Source: an uncultured Prevotella sp. (GTDB taxonomy: Bacteria > Bacteroidota > Bacteroidia > Bacteroidales > Bacteroidaceae). From it: a DNA stretch of 53,983 nucleotides. Position 1 is the stretch's first letter. The number at the start of each line of letters is the position of its first letter. The stretch is taken from positions 1 to 53,983 of the forward strand of contig UQJC01000008.1 of assembly GCA_900541335.1 (NCBI GenBank), given 5' to 3'. The position numbers and the translations under genes were made by a program. Positions 34,106 through 41,737 of this stretch are shown here, one piece after another. Below the pieces are notes generated by a model, which was not told the origin of the DNA, made no database searches, and saw only the letters and a list, made by a program, of their open reading frames with translations.

Positions 34106-35230
34106 TTAGTCTGTAAAGATTGAAGGCATAATCAGCATGATTACCTCTTCGTTCTCTTTTTGCTTGAAAGGCATAATCAGTCCTGCACGGCTCGGGTCAG
34201 ACAGTTCAAACTTGATTTCGTCTGCCTCAATGTTTTGAATTAACTCGAGAAGGGTAGAGCCCTTAAAGGCTATGCGCATAGGCGCATTCGAGTAATCACA
34301 GAACATGGTCTCTTCTGCAGACTTTCCGTATTCCATATCCTGGCTGGAAATCTTCATTGTGCTGTTCTCCAACTGGAATTTGACAAGGATAGAACTGGGG
34401 TTGGCACAGACCATTACACGACGCAATACGCTGATCAAGGCTGCGCGATTAACCGTAACGATGTTCGGGTTGTTTTGAGGAATGACCATGCGGTAGTTCG
34501 GATATTTACCATCAGTCAAACGGCAAATCATGGTGAAGTCCTGGGTGCTGAATACAGCTCCCTTGTCCGCAAAATTCATGGTCACGTCGTTTTGTTCCTT
34601 GGCAAGCATGCTGCGGAGCAAAGATGCGGGACGCGTATTGAGGAGGAATGTTCCCTCAACGGGTTGTTCACCGATGTGGGTCTGCGTCAATGCCAAGTGA
34701 CTACCGTTGCTAGCCACCATTGCCAACATGCTGTTGCGGATATCAAAGCAGATGGAGTTCAATTGAGGACGGAGTGTATCGTTAGCTACGGCAATTGAAG
34801 CGCGACCAATACCGTTGTTGATGAGTTGGGCATTGATTTGCAGTGAAATCTTCTTCTCATCGTCTAATGAAGGTAAGGGATATTCTTCTGCAGACTGAGC
34901 CATCAGTCGATACTGACCATTTTGGTAAACGATGGTCATTTCGTAAGACTCCATGTTGATATAGAATTCCAGGGGTTGTTCCGGAATTTCTTTGATGGCG
35001 TCTTGAATTGTTTTGGCGTTGACCGCAAAGGTTACATCCGAATCACACTCGTTGAGCGTAAGGTGTGAGATGATAGTCGTATCCTTGTCTGAGGCTGTAA
35101 TCGTCAATGATTGGCCTGCTGTGCGGAAGTGGAAACAATTGAGGATGGGTAACGTGTTCTTTGAAGCGATAACACGACCGATCGTGTTGAGATGATTCGA
35201 AAGCGTAGTGCTTGAGATGACAAATTTCAT
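34106..35230 (-). CDS. dnaN: DNA polymerase III beta sliding clamp
   Basis: A 374-residue ring-forming processivity clamp. The start MKFVISSTTLSNHLNTIGRVIASKNTLPIL and the three-fold repeat of the clamp domain are clear, and the C-terminal MPFKQKENEEVIMLIMPSIFTD is typical. It dimerises around DNA and tethers DnaE and repair proteins. A -7 box (TACTTTTG on the minus strand, 35265-35272) lies 35 bp upstream, so the leader is short. It is divergent from the DUF3127 gene. Confidence 0.96.
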   Translation of the reverse strand: MKFVISSTTLSNHLNTIGRVIASKNTLPILNCFHFRTAGQSLTITASDKDTTIISHLTLNECDSDVTFAVNAKTIQDAIKEIPEQPLEFYINMESYEMTIVYQNGQYRLMAQSAEEYPLPSLDDEKKISLQINAQLINNGIGRASIAVANDTLRPQLNSICFDIRNSMLAMVASNGSHLALTQTHIGEQPVEGTFLLNTRPASLLRSMLAKEQNDVTMNFADKGAVFSTQDFTMICRLTDGKYPNYRMVIPQNNPNIVTVNRAALISVLRRVMVCANPSSILVKFQLENSTMKISSQDMEYGKSAEETMFCDYSNAPMRIAFKGSTLLELIQNIEADEIKFELSDPSRAGLIMPFKQKENEEVIMLIMPSIFTD

Positions 35231-35264
35231 GGAGAGGCTTGTTCGTTTGTTTTTGAATTGAGGG

Positions 35265-35308
35265 CAAAAGTACTCAAAAAAAGCCGAGAGCTAGAAGAAT
35301 ACTTTTGC
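35265..35308. promoter_or_regulatory. Paired divergent -7 elements, dnaN and DUF3127 genes
   Basis: The motif TACTTTTG (TAnnTTTG) occurs on the minus strand at 35265-35272 for dnaN and on the plus strand at 35301-35308 for the DUF3127 gene, only 28 bp apart. Neither has a clear TTTG -33 box at 18-20 bp. The two promoters must overlap, so they could interfere or be coordinated. Confidence 0.5.
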
Positions 35309-35384
35309 ATTTTCAGTTAAGACGAAAAGAAAATACTAATTTCGCACACTGAAAAAAGTAAATATCTAAATACAACATATCATT

Positions 35385-35789
35385 ATGGAAATCTCTGGAA
35401 AAATCATTGCAGCGCTTGAACCGCGCGGAGGTGTATCACAACGTACGGGTAACACTTGGAAGTCTCAAGAGTTCGTTATCGAAACCCACGAGCAGTATCC
35501 GAAGCGTTGTATGTTTCGCGTATTCGGTGAAGATCGTTTGCGTGACTTCAATATTCAGGTAGGTGAAGAGCTCACAGTTTCATTTGATATCGATGCTCGC
35601 GAATACCAAGGCCGTTGGTATAACGACCTGACTGCTTGGCGTGTTCAGCGCGGTGTCGTTGATCCTAACGCTCCCGTAGCCGGTATGTCAGCTGCAGCAG
35701 CCGCTCCTACTGCCGCACCTGCTCAAGCTGCCATTCCTTCTCCTTCAGTTGCAGCAAGCGAAGGAACAGCTGACGATCTTCCTTTCTAA
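35385..35789 (+). CDS. DUF3127 single-strand-DNA-binding-like protein
   Basis: A 134-residue protein. Residues 1-100 form an OB-fold-like domain (MEISGKIIAALEPRGGVSQ, then YQGRWYNDLTAWRVQRG). A low-complexity Ala/Pro linker follows and the C-terminus is TADDLPF. The acidic tip ending in Pro-Phe is like that of bacterial SSB, where it binds partner proteins such as exonucleases and RecO. DUF3127 is a Bacteroidetes family distinct from classical SSB. Its divergent placement from dnaN supports a DNA-replication or repair role. Function is inferred from fold and tail only. Confidence 0.85.
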   Translation: MEISGKIIAALEPRGGVSQRTGNTWKSQEFVIETHEQYPKRCMFRVFGEDRLRDFNIQVGEELTVSFDIDAREYQGRWYNDLTAWRVQRGVVDPNAPVAGMSAAAAAPTAAPAQAAIPSPSVAASEGTADDLPF

Positions 35790-35820
35790 CTTCCTTAGCC
35801 TCTTAAGGCATAAGCGTTCC

Positions 35821-35866
35821 TTTTGCCCCGAATCTAAGCCTCTTCCTGCTTGGTTTCGGGGCAAAA
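35821..35866 (+). terminator. Hairpin after the DUF3127 gene
   Basis: TTTTGCCCCGAA (35821-35832) pairs perfectly with TTCGGGGCAAAA (35855-35866). It lies 31 bp after the stop codon. There is no plus-strand T-tract beyond it other than T residues within the stem, so it may only partly separate this gene from mtgA. Confidence 0.65.
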
Positions 35867-35893
35867 TGTAAATACACGTATCCTTTCCGATTT

Positions 35894-36580
35894 ATGCGTT
35901 TGTTCATCCGAATACTGAAACTTGTCGTTATCCTCTTTCTTGTCTCGACGGTATTGATGGTATTGTATTATCGTTGGCGTCCCGTTTCATATACACCGTT
36001 GATGCCTATACGTTACGTACAGCACCTCATAAAGGGAGAAGTCCAACCCATTCATCATGAGTGGGTTCCGCTGGACAGTATGTCGCGCTACATGCCCATA
36101 GCAGTAATAGCTTCCGAAGACCAGAATTTTCTACATCATCATGGCTTTGACTTTACGGCCATTCAGCAAGCCGTAGAAGAAAAACGTTCGCGGGGCAGGG
36201 TAAGAGGAGCAAGTACCATTAGTCAACAGACTGCCAAAAATGTTTTTCTGTGGCCCAGTTCTACTTGGATACGAAAAGGATTTGAAGCCTATTTTACGGT
36301 CTTAATCGAACTTCTCTGGCCGAAGGAACGAATCATGGAAGTGTATCTCAACAGTATTGAGATGGGACCTGGAATCTATGGAGTACAAGCGACAGCTCGT
36401 CAGCATTTTGGTTGCAATGCCAGTCAATTGCGTCGTTCCGATTGTGCCCTTATTGCCGCTACTCTTCCTAATCCGAACCGCTATAGTTCGGTCACTCCTT
36501 CTCGCTATATGCGTAAACGTCAGAAGCAAATTTTACGTCAGATGAAGCATATACCGCTGTTCCCGATGTCTTCCAAGTAG
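35894..36580 (+). CDS. mtgA: Monofunctional peptidoglycan glycosyltransferase
   Basis: A 228-residue GT51 enzyme that polymerises lipid II into glycan strands. One N-terminal membrane anchor (residues 5-25) is followed by the transglycosylase domain: ASEDQNFLHHHGFD with the catalytic Glu, GASTISQQTAKNVFLW and YLNSIEMGPGIYGVQAT with the second Glu. There is no penicillin-binding domain, so it is monofunctional. It faces the periplasmic side of the inner membrane. Confidence 0.94.
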   Translation: MRLFIRILKLVVILFLVSTVLMVLYYRWRPVSYTPLMPIRYVQHLIKGEVQPIHHEWVPLDSMSRYMPIAVIASEDQNFLHHHGFDFTAIQQAVEEKRSRGRVRGASTISQQTAKNVFLWPSSTWIRKGFEAYFTVLIELLWPKERIMEVYLNSIEMGPGIYGVQATARQHFGCNASQLRRSDCALIAATLPNPNRYSSVTPSRYMRKRQKQILRQMKHIPLFPMSSK

Positions 36581-36607
36581 CAGAAAGGAGTCGCTACCTG
36601 TATACAA

Positions 36608-36698
36608 TACGGGGTTATAAAGCATCCCTTGATGAATGGATTATGAGAAAAGTCTCTTAATTACCATATTCGTCAAGACGTGGCTTTATAACCCCGTA
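36608..36698. repeat. 91-nt near-complete hairpin between convergent genes
   Basis: The outer arms 36608-36623 and 36683-36698 are perfectly complementary over 16 bp. A second stem, 36628-36637 with 36668-36677, has one G-T pair. An inner stem, 36640-36648 with 36653-36661, has one mismatch and closes on a 4-nt loop. Only short internal loops interrupt it. It lies between the ends of mtgA and the HAD gene and could stop transcription from both sides, though it lacks T-tracts. Confidence 0.75.
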
Positions 36699-36724
36699 GG
36701 TGTATGTAGCAAACAGGTGCTACT

Positions 36725-37435
36725 TTATCCTTCCAGTATTTCTTCCAGTGAGGTGATAACCCGATTAGGAATACTTTCATCGCGTTCTACCTCTTCCCAT
36801 TCTTTCCCTTTGAACCAAATGGTCTGGCAACCCAATTCATGGGCGGGCAGAATATCTTTCGTATAGCTGTCTCCCACCGCAATACACTGTTCAGCTGAAC
36901 AACCCGAAGCGGCTACGCCAAGGCGGAAAATTTCGGGATTAGGTTTGCGTACCCCTACCGTAGCACTTTCTACTACCGCCTGGAAATAACGGTCGATGCC
37001 GTAAGTGCGGAGAATAGTCGGCAGATTGCCATAGAAGTTGGATACAACGATTAATGGATGGCTTTCTGCCAGTTGGGCCAATACATGAGCTGAGGCTTGT
37101 ACGTGTCGGCGAGCATAGTTGTCGCAATAAAGAGCTACACGATCAGCTAATTCCCCTGTAGCGGCCAATGAATCGGGAAGGAGGGAGGTATGCTGTCGCA
37201 GGTATTCCACTTCCAGCATGGTCTTCTTACGCAACAAGTCAAGGAAGTCATCGGTTGGACGGATGTAAGGATGGCGTGCCAATGCACGTTCCGCAAAGAC
37301 ATAAGCCGGACGAAAATCTGCGTCAGCTAGGGACAATCCTGCTTCACGAAAACCTTCATGGAGTACATAGAACCAATGGCGAGCAGCAGTATCAAGCGTA
37401 CCGCCGTAGTCAAACAGATAGGCTGTAGAAGACAT
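36725..37435 (-). CDS. HAD-superfamily hydrolase with altered motif I
   Basis: A 236-residue HAD subfamily I protein. Motif I is FDYGGTLDT: the nucleophile Asp9 is present, but the general acid/base position two residues later is Gly11 rather than Asp. Motif II is IVVSNFYGN, motif III includes VGVRKPNPEIF, and motif IV is CIAVGDSYTKDI. The large helical cap is of the C1 type. DxGGT variants exist in Bacteroidetes from recall. Because the general acid is missing, plain phosphatase activity is uncertain. It is the last gene of the minus-strand run that includes the CDP-alcohol phosphatidyltransferase, so a phosphatase role in that pathway is possible. Confidence 0.8.
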   Translation of the reverse strand: MSSTAYLFDYGGTLDTAARHWFYVLHEGFREAGLSLADADFRPAYVFAERALARHPYIRPTDDFLDLLRKKTMLEVEYLRQHTSLLPDSLAATGELADRVALYCDNYARRHVQASAHVLAQLAESHPLIVVSNFYGNLPTILRTYGIDRYFQAVVESATVGVRKPNPEIFRLGVAASGCSAEQCIAVGDSYTKDILPAHELGCQTIWFKGKEWEEVERDESIPNRVITSLEEILEG

Positions 37436-37566
37436 GGAGAAGGGTTTGTTGGTTATTGAGTTTGGGAATAAAGGGGATTTCTTGTTATTTTGGAAATAAA
37501 GATTTGAGTCTAACTTGAATATGTATTGACTCGTGAGCTAAGAGTAACAGAGAGGACAAGCGATCA

Positions 37567-38589
37567 TTATGAGTTGGTGACTTCTTCTTCTCTCATGATG
37601 CGCTTGTTGCCTACTTTGACCAGGCTGACCCCAATAAAAATCCATACAAGCTCACGTACACGTGTGTAGAGGCTGGTAAAGATACCAATACCGGGGGCAC
37701 TGATTCCGAGGATTTTGACAATGAGTGAAAGTCCGCCTTCACGAGCTCCAAGTTGCATCGGAAGGAAGAAGAGTAAGTTACCGACCAGCGAAGAGAATGC
37801 CAGTACGAGAATGCCATCCCAGAAAGTCAACTGAACGCCCAGTGAACACAAGATGAAGTAGTATTCCAACGAGTTGATGACGCGTGCAACGTATTCGTAA
37901 AGCAGGGATGTATAGAACGCACGAGGTTGAGAATGCAGGTACGCAATGTTTTCATCCACTTGCTGCATCTTCTCTCCGTTCTTTTCGTAGAATTTGTTTG
38001 CCCATTTCTTTACATAGGGCAAGTATCGAAGCGGCTGAAAGAGCTTGACGATAACGCCCCGTTTATAGCAGAGATGAAATACAAATAGAACGGCAATCAG
38101 CACGGCTGTGAATATCCCAAAGAGAGTCCACAGGAAAGGAGTCATTTTCTCTGTATAGACCACTGCAAAGATGATGGCAGATGTACTCCACAAGCAAATG
38201 TGGGAAAGAATGTGCATCATCGAATAGAGTACTACCGAAGACATGGCACGGGGGATGCCTATGTATGAGCTCAGTTCCATTACTCGGTAAGGGCCACCAC
38301 CAAAACCGAAGGGAGTCGTGTAGCTGAATGCAAATCCTGAAACGGTGAGCTTGTAGGCGTGACGAAAACTCAAGTGCTTGTTGTGAGTGCCACTATTGAC
38401 AATCATCTGAAATGCCAAGGCATTAAAAGCGTAAACAAAGATCCATATGCCAATGACAGCTGGCAAATAGAGTCCGGCGCGACCCAGATTTTTCGTGAGT
38501 TGCGTATAGTCGAGGTCAAAGGTGCAGAGCATCACAATGATGGCTGCAATGCCGAAGAGTAAAAAGAGATTTCGGTAGAGCGGTTTCAA
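37567..38589 (-). CDS. YbhN/LPG-synthase-type integral membrane protein
   Basis: A 340-residue protein with about eight membrane segments of the flippase-like family related to the membrane half of lysylphosphatidylglycerol synthases (UPF0104). The segment PFGFGGGPYRVMEL and the later REGGLSLIVKILG are typical of the family. There is no soluble aminoacyl-transferase domain. It may move a lipid or lipid-linked product across the inner membrane. It lies directly downstream of the CDP-alcohol phosphatidyltransferase gene, which supports a lipid role. The neighbouring gaps 37436-37566 and 38590-38783 show nothing further. Confidence 0.82.
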   Translation of the reverse strand: MKPLYRNLFLLFGIAAIIVMLCTFDLDYTQLTKNLGRAGLYLPAVIGIWIFVYAFNALAFQMIVNSGTHNKHLSFRHAYKLTVSGFAFSYTTPFGFGGGPYRVMELSSYIGIPRAMSSVVLYSMMHILSHICLWSTSAIIFAVVYTEKMTPFLWTLFGIFTAVLIAVLFVFHLCYKRGVIVKLFQPLRYLPYVKKWANKFYEKNGEKMQQVDENIAYLHSQPRAFYTSLLYEYVARVINSLEYYFILCSLGVQLTFWDGILVLAFSSLVGNLLFFLPMQLGAREGGLSLIVKILGISAPGIGIFTSLYTRVRELVWIFIGVSLVKVGNKRIMREEEVTNS

Positions 38590-38783
38590 AACAGAATGTT
38601 TTAGGGCATTTCAAACAATGCCGGTTACAGAGTCGGTGAGTTTAAATGTTCATTCAGCAAGCATTGACTTTCTGCATCAAGTGTTTCTTGAACCATTCTT
38701 TAACTGCTTATGAAATCGCATTGGTCTTTTAGTGAATGGAGTGTGAAACTGCTGATGCAGAAGGACAAAGGGAAGCGTTCCTC

Positions 38784-39722
38784 TTATTGCTTCTCAAGCG
38801 TAAGGAGCATTTTCTTACACAATGATTCGTGACGCGAACGCATATAGAAGAAGAGCACGTTCATGACCGTGATTTCAAAAACGGGATAAAGCCAAGGCTG
38901 ATTGGCTAGTATGGCCAGATAAAGCACAATGGCACGTGTATTGAACGTCAAGATATTTGCGTACTTCATCAACGGCAAACTGCCTTGACGGAAAGCATCG
39001 CGAAATGCCTGTGGAACAGCCTCTTCTCCATATTTATCCAGTAAAGCTACGCGTAGCCGTTGGAAGGCAGGAGTCATTTGTTCTTGCGAGTGAGTATAGT
39101 TGCCATAAAAGTAAAGGAAAACCTTCCATGCCCCGTCTTTTTTCCAAGTCAGACGATACCATTCTTCGCGTAAGCTACGGAAGTTATCCAGTTCACTGCC
39201 GCGTTTTCCTTTCAAGAAAAACAAGTGAATGTTGCGGTAATAGTCGGCCAACTGGCATTGCTTTCCGTGACAGATAAAACCTGCAAAGGCACAGAGCAAC
39301 CAGATACCGATACCCCAGTGCATATCCATTCCGGGAATAGGTTGACCTTGTAAGCGAAGGCAAATGGCCGCATAAATCGTGAAAAACCATAAGTCTCCAG
39401 CAAAACCATCGAGGATGCGCCCCCAGCGGGTCTTTTTTCCCGTGAGTCGAGCTATCTGTCCGTCGGTACTGTCATAAATGTTGGCCCATACGAGCAACAG
39501 AATACCGATGAGGTTGTATGTCAGGTCCGGAAAATAAAACAGCACGCCTGCCGCCACTCCGAGCAAAATGCTCAAGATGGTTACTACGTTGGGGTGAACG
39601 TCAAAGTGATTGAAGAAATTGGCCCAAAGCAAACCGAGAGGGCGAGTAAAGTGAATATCTAACCATTCCTCTGTGTCTTGCGACTTGAGTGAAGAGCTAA
39701 ATTGATTTTTATTTTCAGCCAT
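38784..39722 (-). CDS. CDP-alcohol phosphatidyltransferase family enzyme
   Basis: A 312-residue inner-membrane enzyme. The metal and CDP-binding motif begins D84-STD-G and continues IAR (90-92), G101, D105 and D110. The last spacing is four residues (DGFAGD) rather than the three of the canonical motif. The family transfers a phosphatidyl group from CDP-diacylglycerol to an alcohol such as inositol phosphate, glycerol phosphate or serine. N-terminal SLKSQDTEEWLDIHFTRPLG resembles the Bacteroides enzymes linked to inositol lipid synthesis, from recall. Neighbours encode a nucleotidyltransferase, an ATP-grasp protein and a flippase-like protein. The substrate is not proven. Confidence 0.85.
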   Translation of the reverse strand: MAENKNQFSSSLKSQDTEEWLDIHFTRPLGLLWANFFNHFDVHPNVVTILSILLGVAAGVLFYFPDLTYNLIGILLLVWANIYDSTDGQIARLTGKKTRWGRILDGFAGDLWFFTIYAAICLRLQGQPIPGMDMHWGIGIWLLCAFAGFICHGKQCQLADYYRNIHLFFLKGKRGSELDNFRSLREEWYRLTWKKDGAWKVFLYFYGNYTHSQEQMTPAFQRLRVALLDKYGEEAVPQAFRDAFRQGSLPLMKYANILTFNTRAIVLYLAILANQPWLYPVFEITVMNVLFFYMRSRHESLCKKMLLTLEKQ

Positions 39723-39856
39723 GAGTGGTGGTTATTAGGAAACTATGATAAGCAGGTTGGGGGGGAGAGAACCAGTCGCATCATCCATTCGAAATTTGTA
39801 TGGATGGAGATGGCTGAGTTGTATAGGCGTATAAGGTATTTTCAACCTTGCGGTTT

Positions 39857-39957
39857 GGATGAACGAACTTGGGGGGCATTAAAGCTTTCGCTAAGAAATG
39901 CAACAAGCAAAGCCTGTAAGACAGTCTTTTACAATTTCAGACCGCATTCGTTCATCC
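39857..39957. repeat. Inverted repeat overlapping the ATP-grasp gene end
   Basis: GGATGAACGAA (39857-39867) is a perfect reverse complement of 39947-39957, which overlaps the stop codon of the ATP-grasp gene. TGCGGT (39849-39854) and ACCGCA (39941-39946) are also complementary but cross rather than nest with the first pair, allowing a pseudoknot or two alternative folds. The rest of the 229-bp gap shows no gene. Confidence 0.5.
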
Positions 39958-40803
39958 CATCGCTTTCAGTCTTTGAGCAATAGCCTTTGCGGCCTCTTTG
40001 CGACAGGCAGAGAAACTGGGCCAGTCGTTGAAGTCAATAAACAGGAAACTACCATCCTTACGGACAATGGCATCCCCGCCATAGATGGTAAATCCCGTGG
40101 TACGGGCAGCCTGGTCTGCAGTTCTTTTGAGTTGTTCGAGGTCGAAAGCAAAATGTTGAGGAGCACCGTTATGTTCCTCTAATCCAAATTTGGAGTAATT
40201 CCCCTTATCCGTAGGGTAGGTGTGGAAGAAGAAGTCAGTACCTTCTACGCCATAGAACTTCACCAAGTCTCCCTCCGCATGTGCTACGGCAATTACTTGC
40301 TTCACGTTTTGGCTCTGAAAATGGGCAAGGGCTTCTTCCCACTCGTCTGCTGTAGCCAGGTAGCGGACATCTCCCGCTTTCTGCGCACAAGTGTCGCCTC
40401 GTTTCAGCCAAAGCGGAAACTTTAGTGAGGCAGGCACCTCAGGTATACTTTCAGTTGAAAGAGTCAGCACTTGAGTCGTAGGTTGTGGTATGCCTGCTTC
40501 CTTTAGCGAAACGACTAATTCATGGCGCGTGGCTGCCAGCAAGGCTTGTGCCGAGTTAACAACGCACAGTCCCTGTTGCGTTTCGGCTTCTGCCAGGTCA
40601 GTTAAGACGTCACGGCCTCGTGCCATGGAAAAAACCAAGTCAAATTCGCTCAAGTCGACCGCTATAAAGAGGTCTTCATTGATGACTGAAACATCATTTC
40701 CGCCGCGCAACATTCGGCTTGCCACGGCAGAGAAAATGGCTCCGTCACGGTCTACGGAGTTAGGGCTGAAACGGGGAGATCGCCCGATTCCAAGAACTTT
40801 CAT
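39952..40803 (-). CDS. ATP-grasp domain protein
   Basis: A 283-residue protein with an ATP-grasp fold. The N-terminal 90 residues form a pre-ATP-grasp domain (MKVLGIGRSPRFSPNSVDRDG). The nucleotide-binding lysine segment is FPLWLKRGDTCAQKAGDV and the metal-binding end is GGDAIVRKDGSFLFIDFNDWPSF. Such enzymes join a carboxylate to an amine or thiol, or phosphorylate, through an acyl-phosphate. It starts 18 bp after the nucleotidyltransferase gene, so the pair is cotranscribed. The inositol polyphosphate kinase fold is related to ATP-grasp, so kinase activity on a cyclitol is also conceivable. Substrate unknown. Confidence 0.75.
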   Translation of the reverse strand: MKVLGIGRSPRFSPNSVDRDGAIFSAVASRMLRGGNDVSVINEDLFIAVDLSEFDLVFSMARGRDVLTDLAEAETQQGLCVVNSAQALLAATRHELVVSLKEAGIPQPTTQVLTLSTESIPEVPASLKFPLWLKRGDTCAQKAGDVRYLATADEWEEALAHFQSQNVKQVIAVAHAEGDLVKFYGVEGTDFFFHTYPTDKGNYSKFGLEEHNGAPQHFAFDLEQLKRTADQAARTTGFTIYGGDAIVRKDGSFLFIDFNDWPSFSACRKEAAKAIAQRLKAMG

Positions 40804-40821
40804 GTAGAGGGGAAACTTACT

Positions 40822-41529
40822 TTATTGAATGCCTTTAATAAATGCTTCTGCTTTGAGAATATCGTCTGCATGATCTACGTCGAGAATTTTACTGAATGGG
40901 CAAGCCTCCAGTTTTAATCCGTCAGCAACCAGTGCACGTTGGAAGTTGCGCATGCGGCTTTGTCCACTTTCCATACAACGCTGAAGGGTGTCCAGTGCGA
41001 CAGGACGCAGACAGTAAATGCCACCAGATATATAATGGTCTCCTTCATTTTGGTCGTGAAATCCAGTAATACGCAGTGCGTCGTCAGTTCCTACATAGAG
41101 CGGTTTTTCGTCATCTATGAAGTCTGTCACCGCCATACATCCATCTGCTTCACTTTGAAGGAAGTGGGAAATGTAGCGGCTAAACTCTTCTTCGCGGAAG
41201 ATGGTATCAACCGTAGTCAGACAAAAAGGAGCATCTGTCAAATAGGGAGCCAGTTCAGCAAAGCTGTGCATTGAACTGGGTGTACTTTTTACCACAATGC
41301 GCAAATCGTCAGCTTTTCCTTCAGCCTGGAGTGAGCGTAAATGCTCATAGGTTTGCGGATGAAGCGTATTGACAATGATGCAGATTTCCTCAGCTCCGTT
41401 ATTTCTGAATATACGAATGAGGCGGTCAATCATGGATTCACCGCCAATGCGAACCAGAGGTTTAGGTAGGTTTACCCCCTCTTGTTGTAGCCGCGAACCT
41501 TCGCCCGCAGCAATGATAGCATACTTCAT
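40822..41529 (-). CDS. Sugar- or inositol-phosphate nucleotidyltransferase
   Basis: A 235-residue NTP transferase with the motif AAGEGSRLQQEGVNLPKPLV at the N-terminus, LTTVDTIF for metal binding and ISGGIYCLRP later. It would couple NTP to a phosphorylated sugar or cyclitol. The reading frame is open for 50 codons further upstream with atypical sequence; ATG 41529 (MKYAIIAAGEG) is the family start. It is the first gene of a minus-strand run with ATP-grasp, CDP-alcohol phosphatidyltransferase and flippase-like genes, which suggests it activates the head group of a lipid. Confidence 0.85.
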   Translation of the reverse strand: MKYAIIAAGEGSRLQQEGVNLPKPLVRIGGESMIDRLIRIFRNNGAEEICIIVNTLHPQTYEHLRSLQAEGKADDLRIVVKSTPSSMHSFAELAPYLTDAPFCLTTVDTIFREEEFSRYISHFLQSEADGCMAVTDFIDDEKPLYVGTDDALRITGFHDQNEGDHYISGGIYCLRPVALDTLQRCMESGQSRMRNFQRALVADGLKLEACPFSKILDVDHADDILKAEAFIKGIQ

Positions 41530-41555
41530 TTTACGCTGTACCTTATTTCTATTAG

Positions 41556-41725
41556 AGGCTATAAGGTTACGTGCAGACTGCTTTCTTTGATAGCTGTATG
41601 CGATGGCTATGTCCCCTTGACTTGTTAGGGAAAAGAAGCAACGAGAACAGCAGTCTCGTATGACTTCTCGAATCGTCATCTCGCTACCACTGAAGCCTGC
41701 CTGTTTACCACATAACCTTATAGCC
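41556..41725. repeat. Wide inverted repeat between pdxA and nucleotidyltransferase genes
   Basis: AGGCTATAAGGTTACGTG (41556-41573) matches the reverse complement of 41708-41725 at 17 of 18 positions, 134 bp apart. Inside are a 7-bp pair GACTGCT/AGCAGTC and a 6-bp hairpin ACGAGA/TCTCGT. It fills the whole 208-bp gap between two minus-strand genes, and no gene is visible inside. Confidence 0.6.
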
Positions 41726-41737
41726 TTTGCTTTCTAT

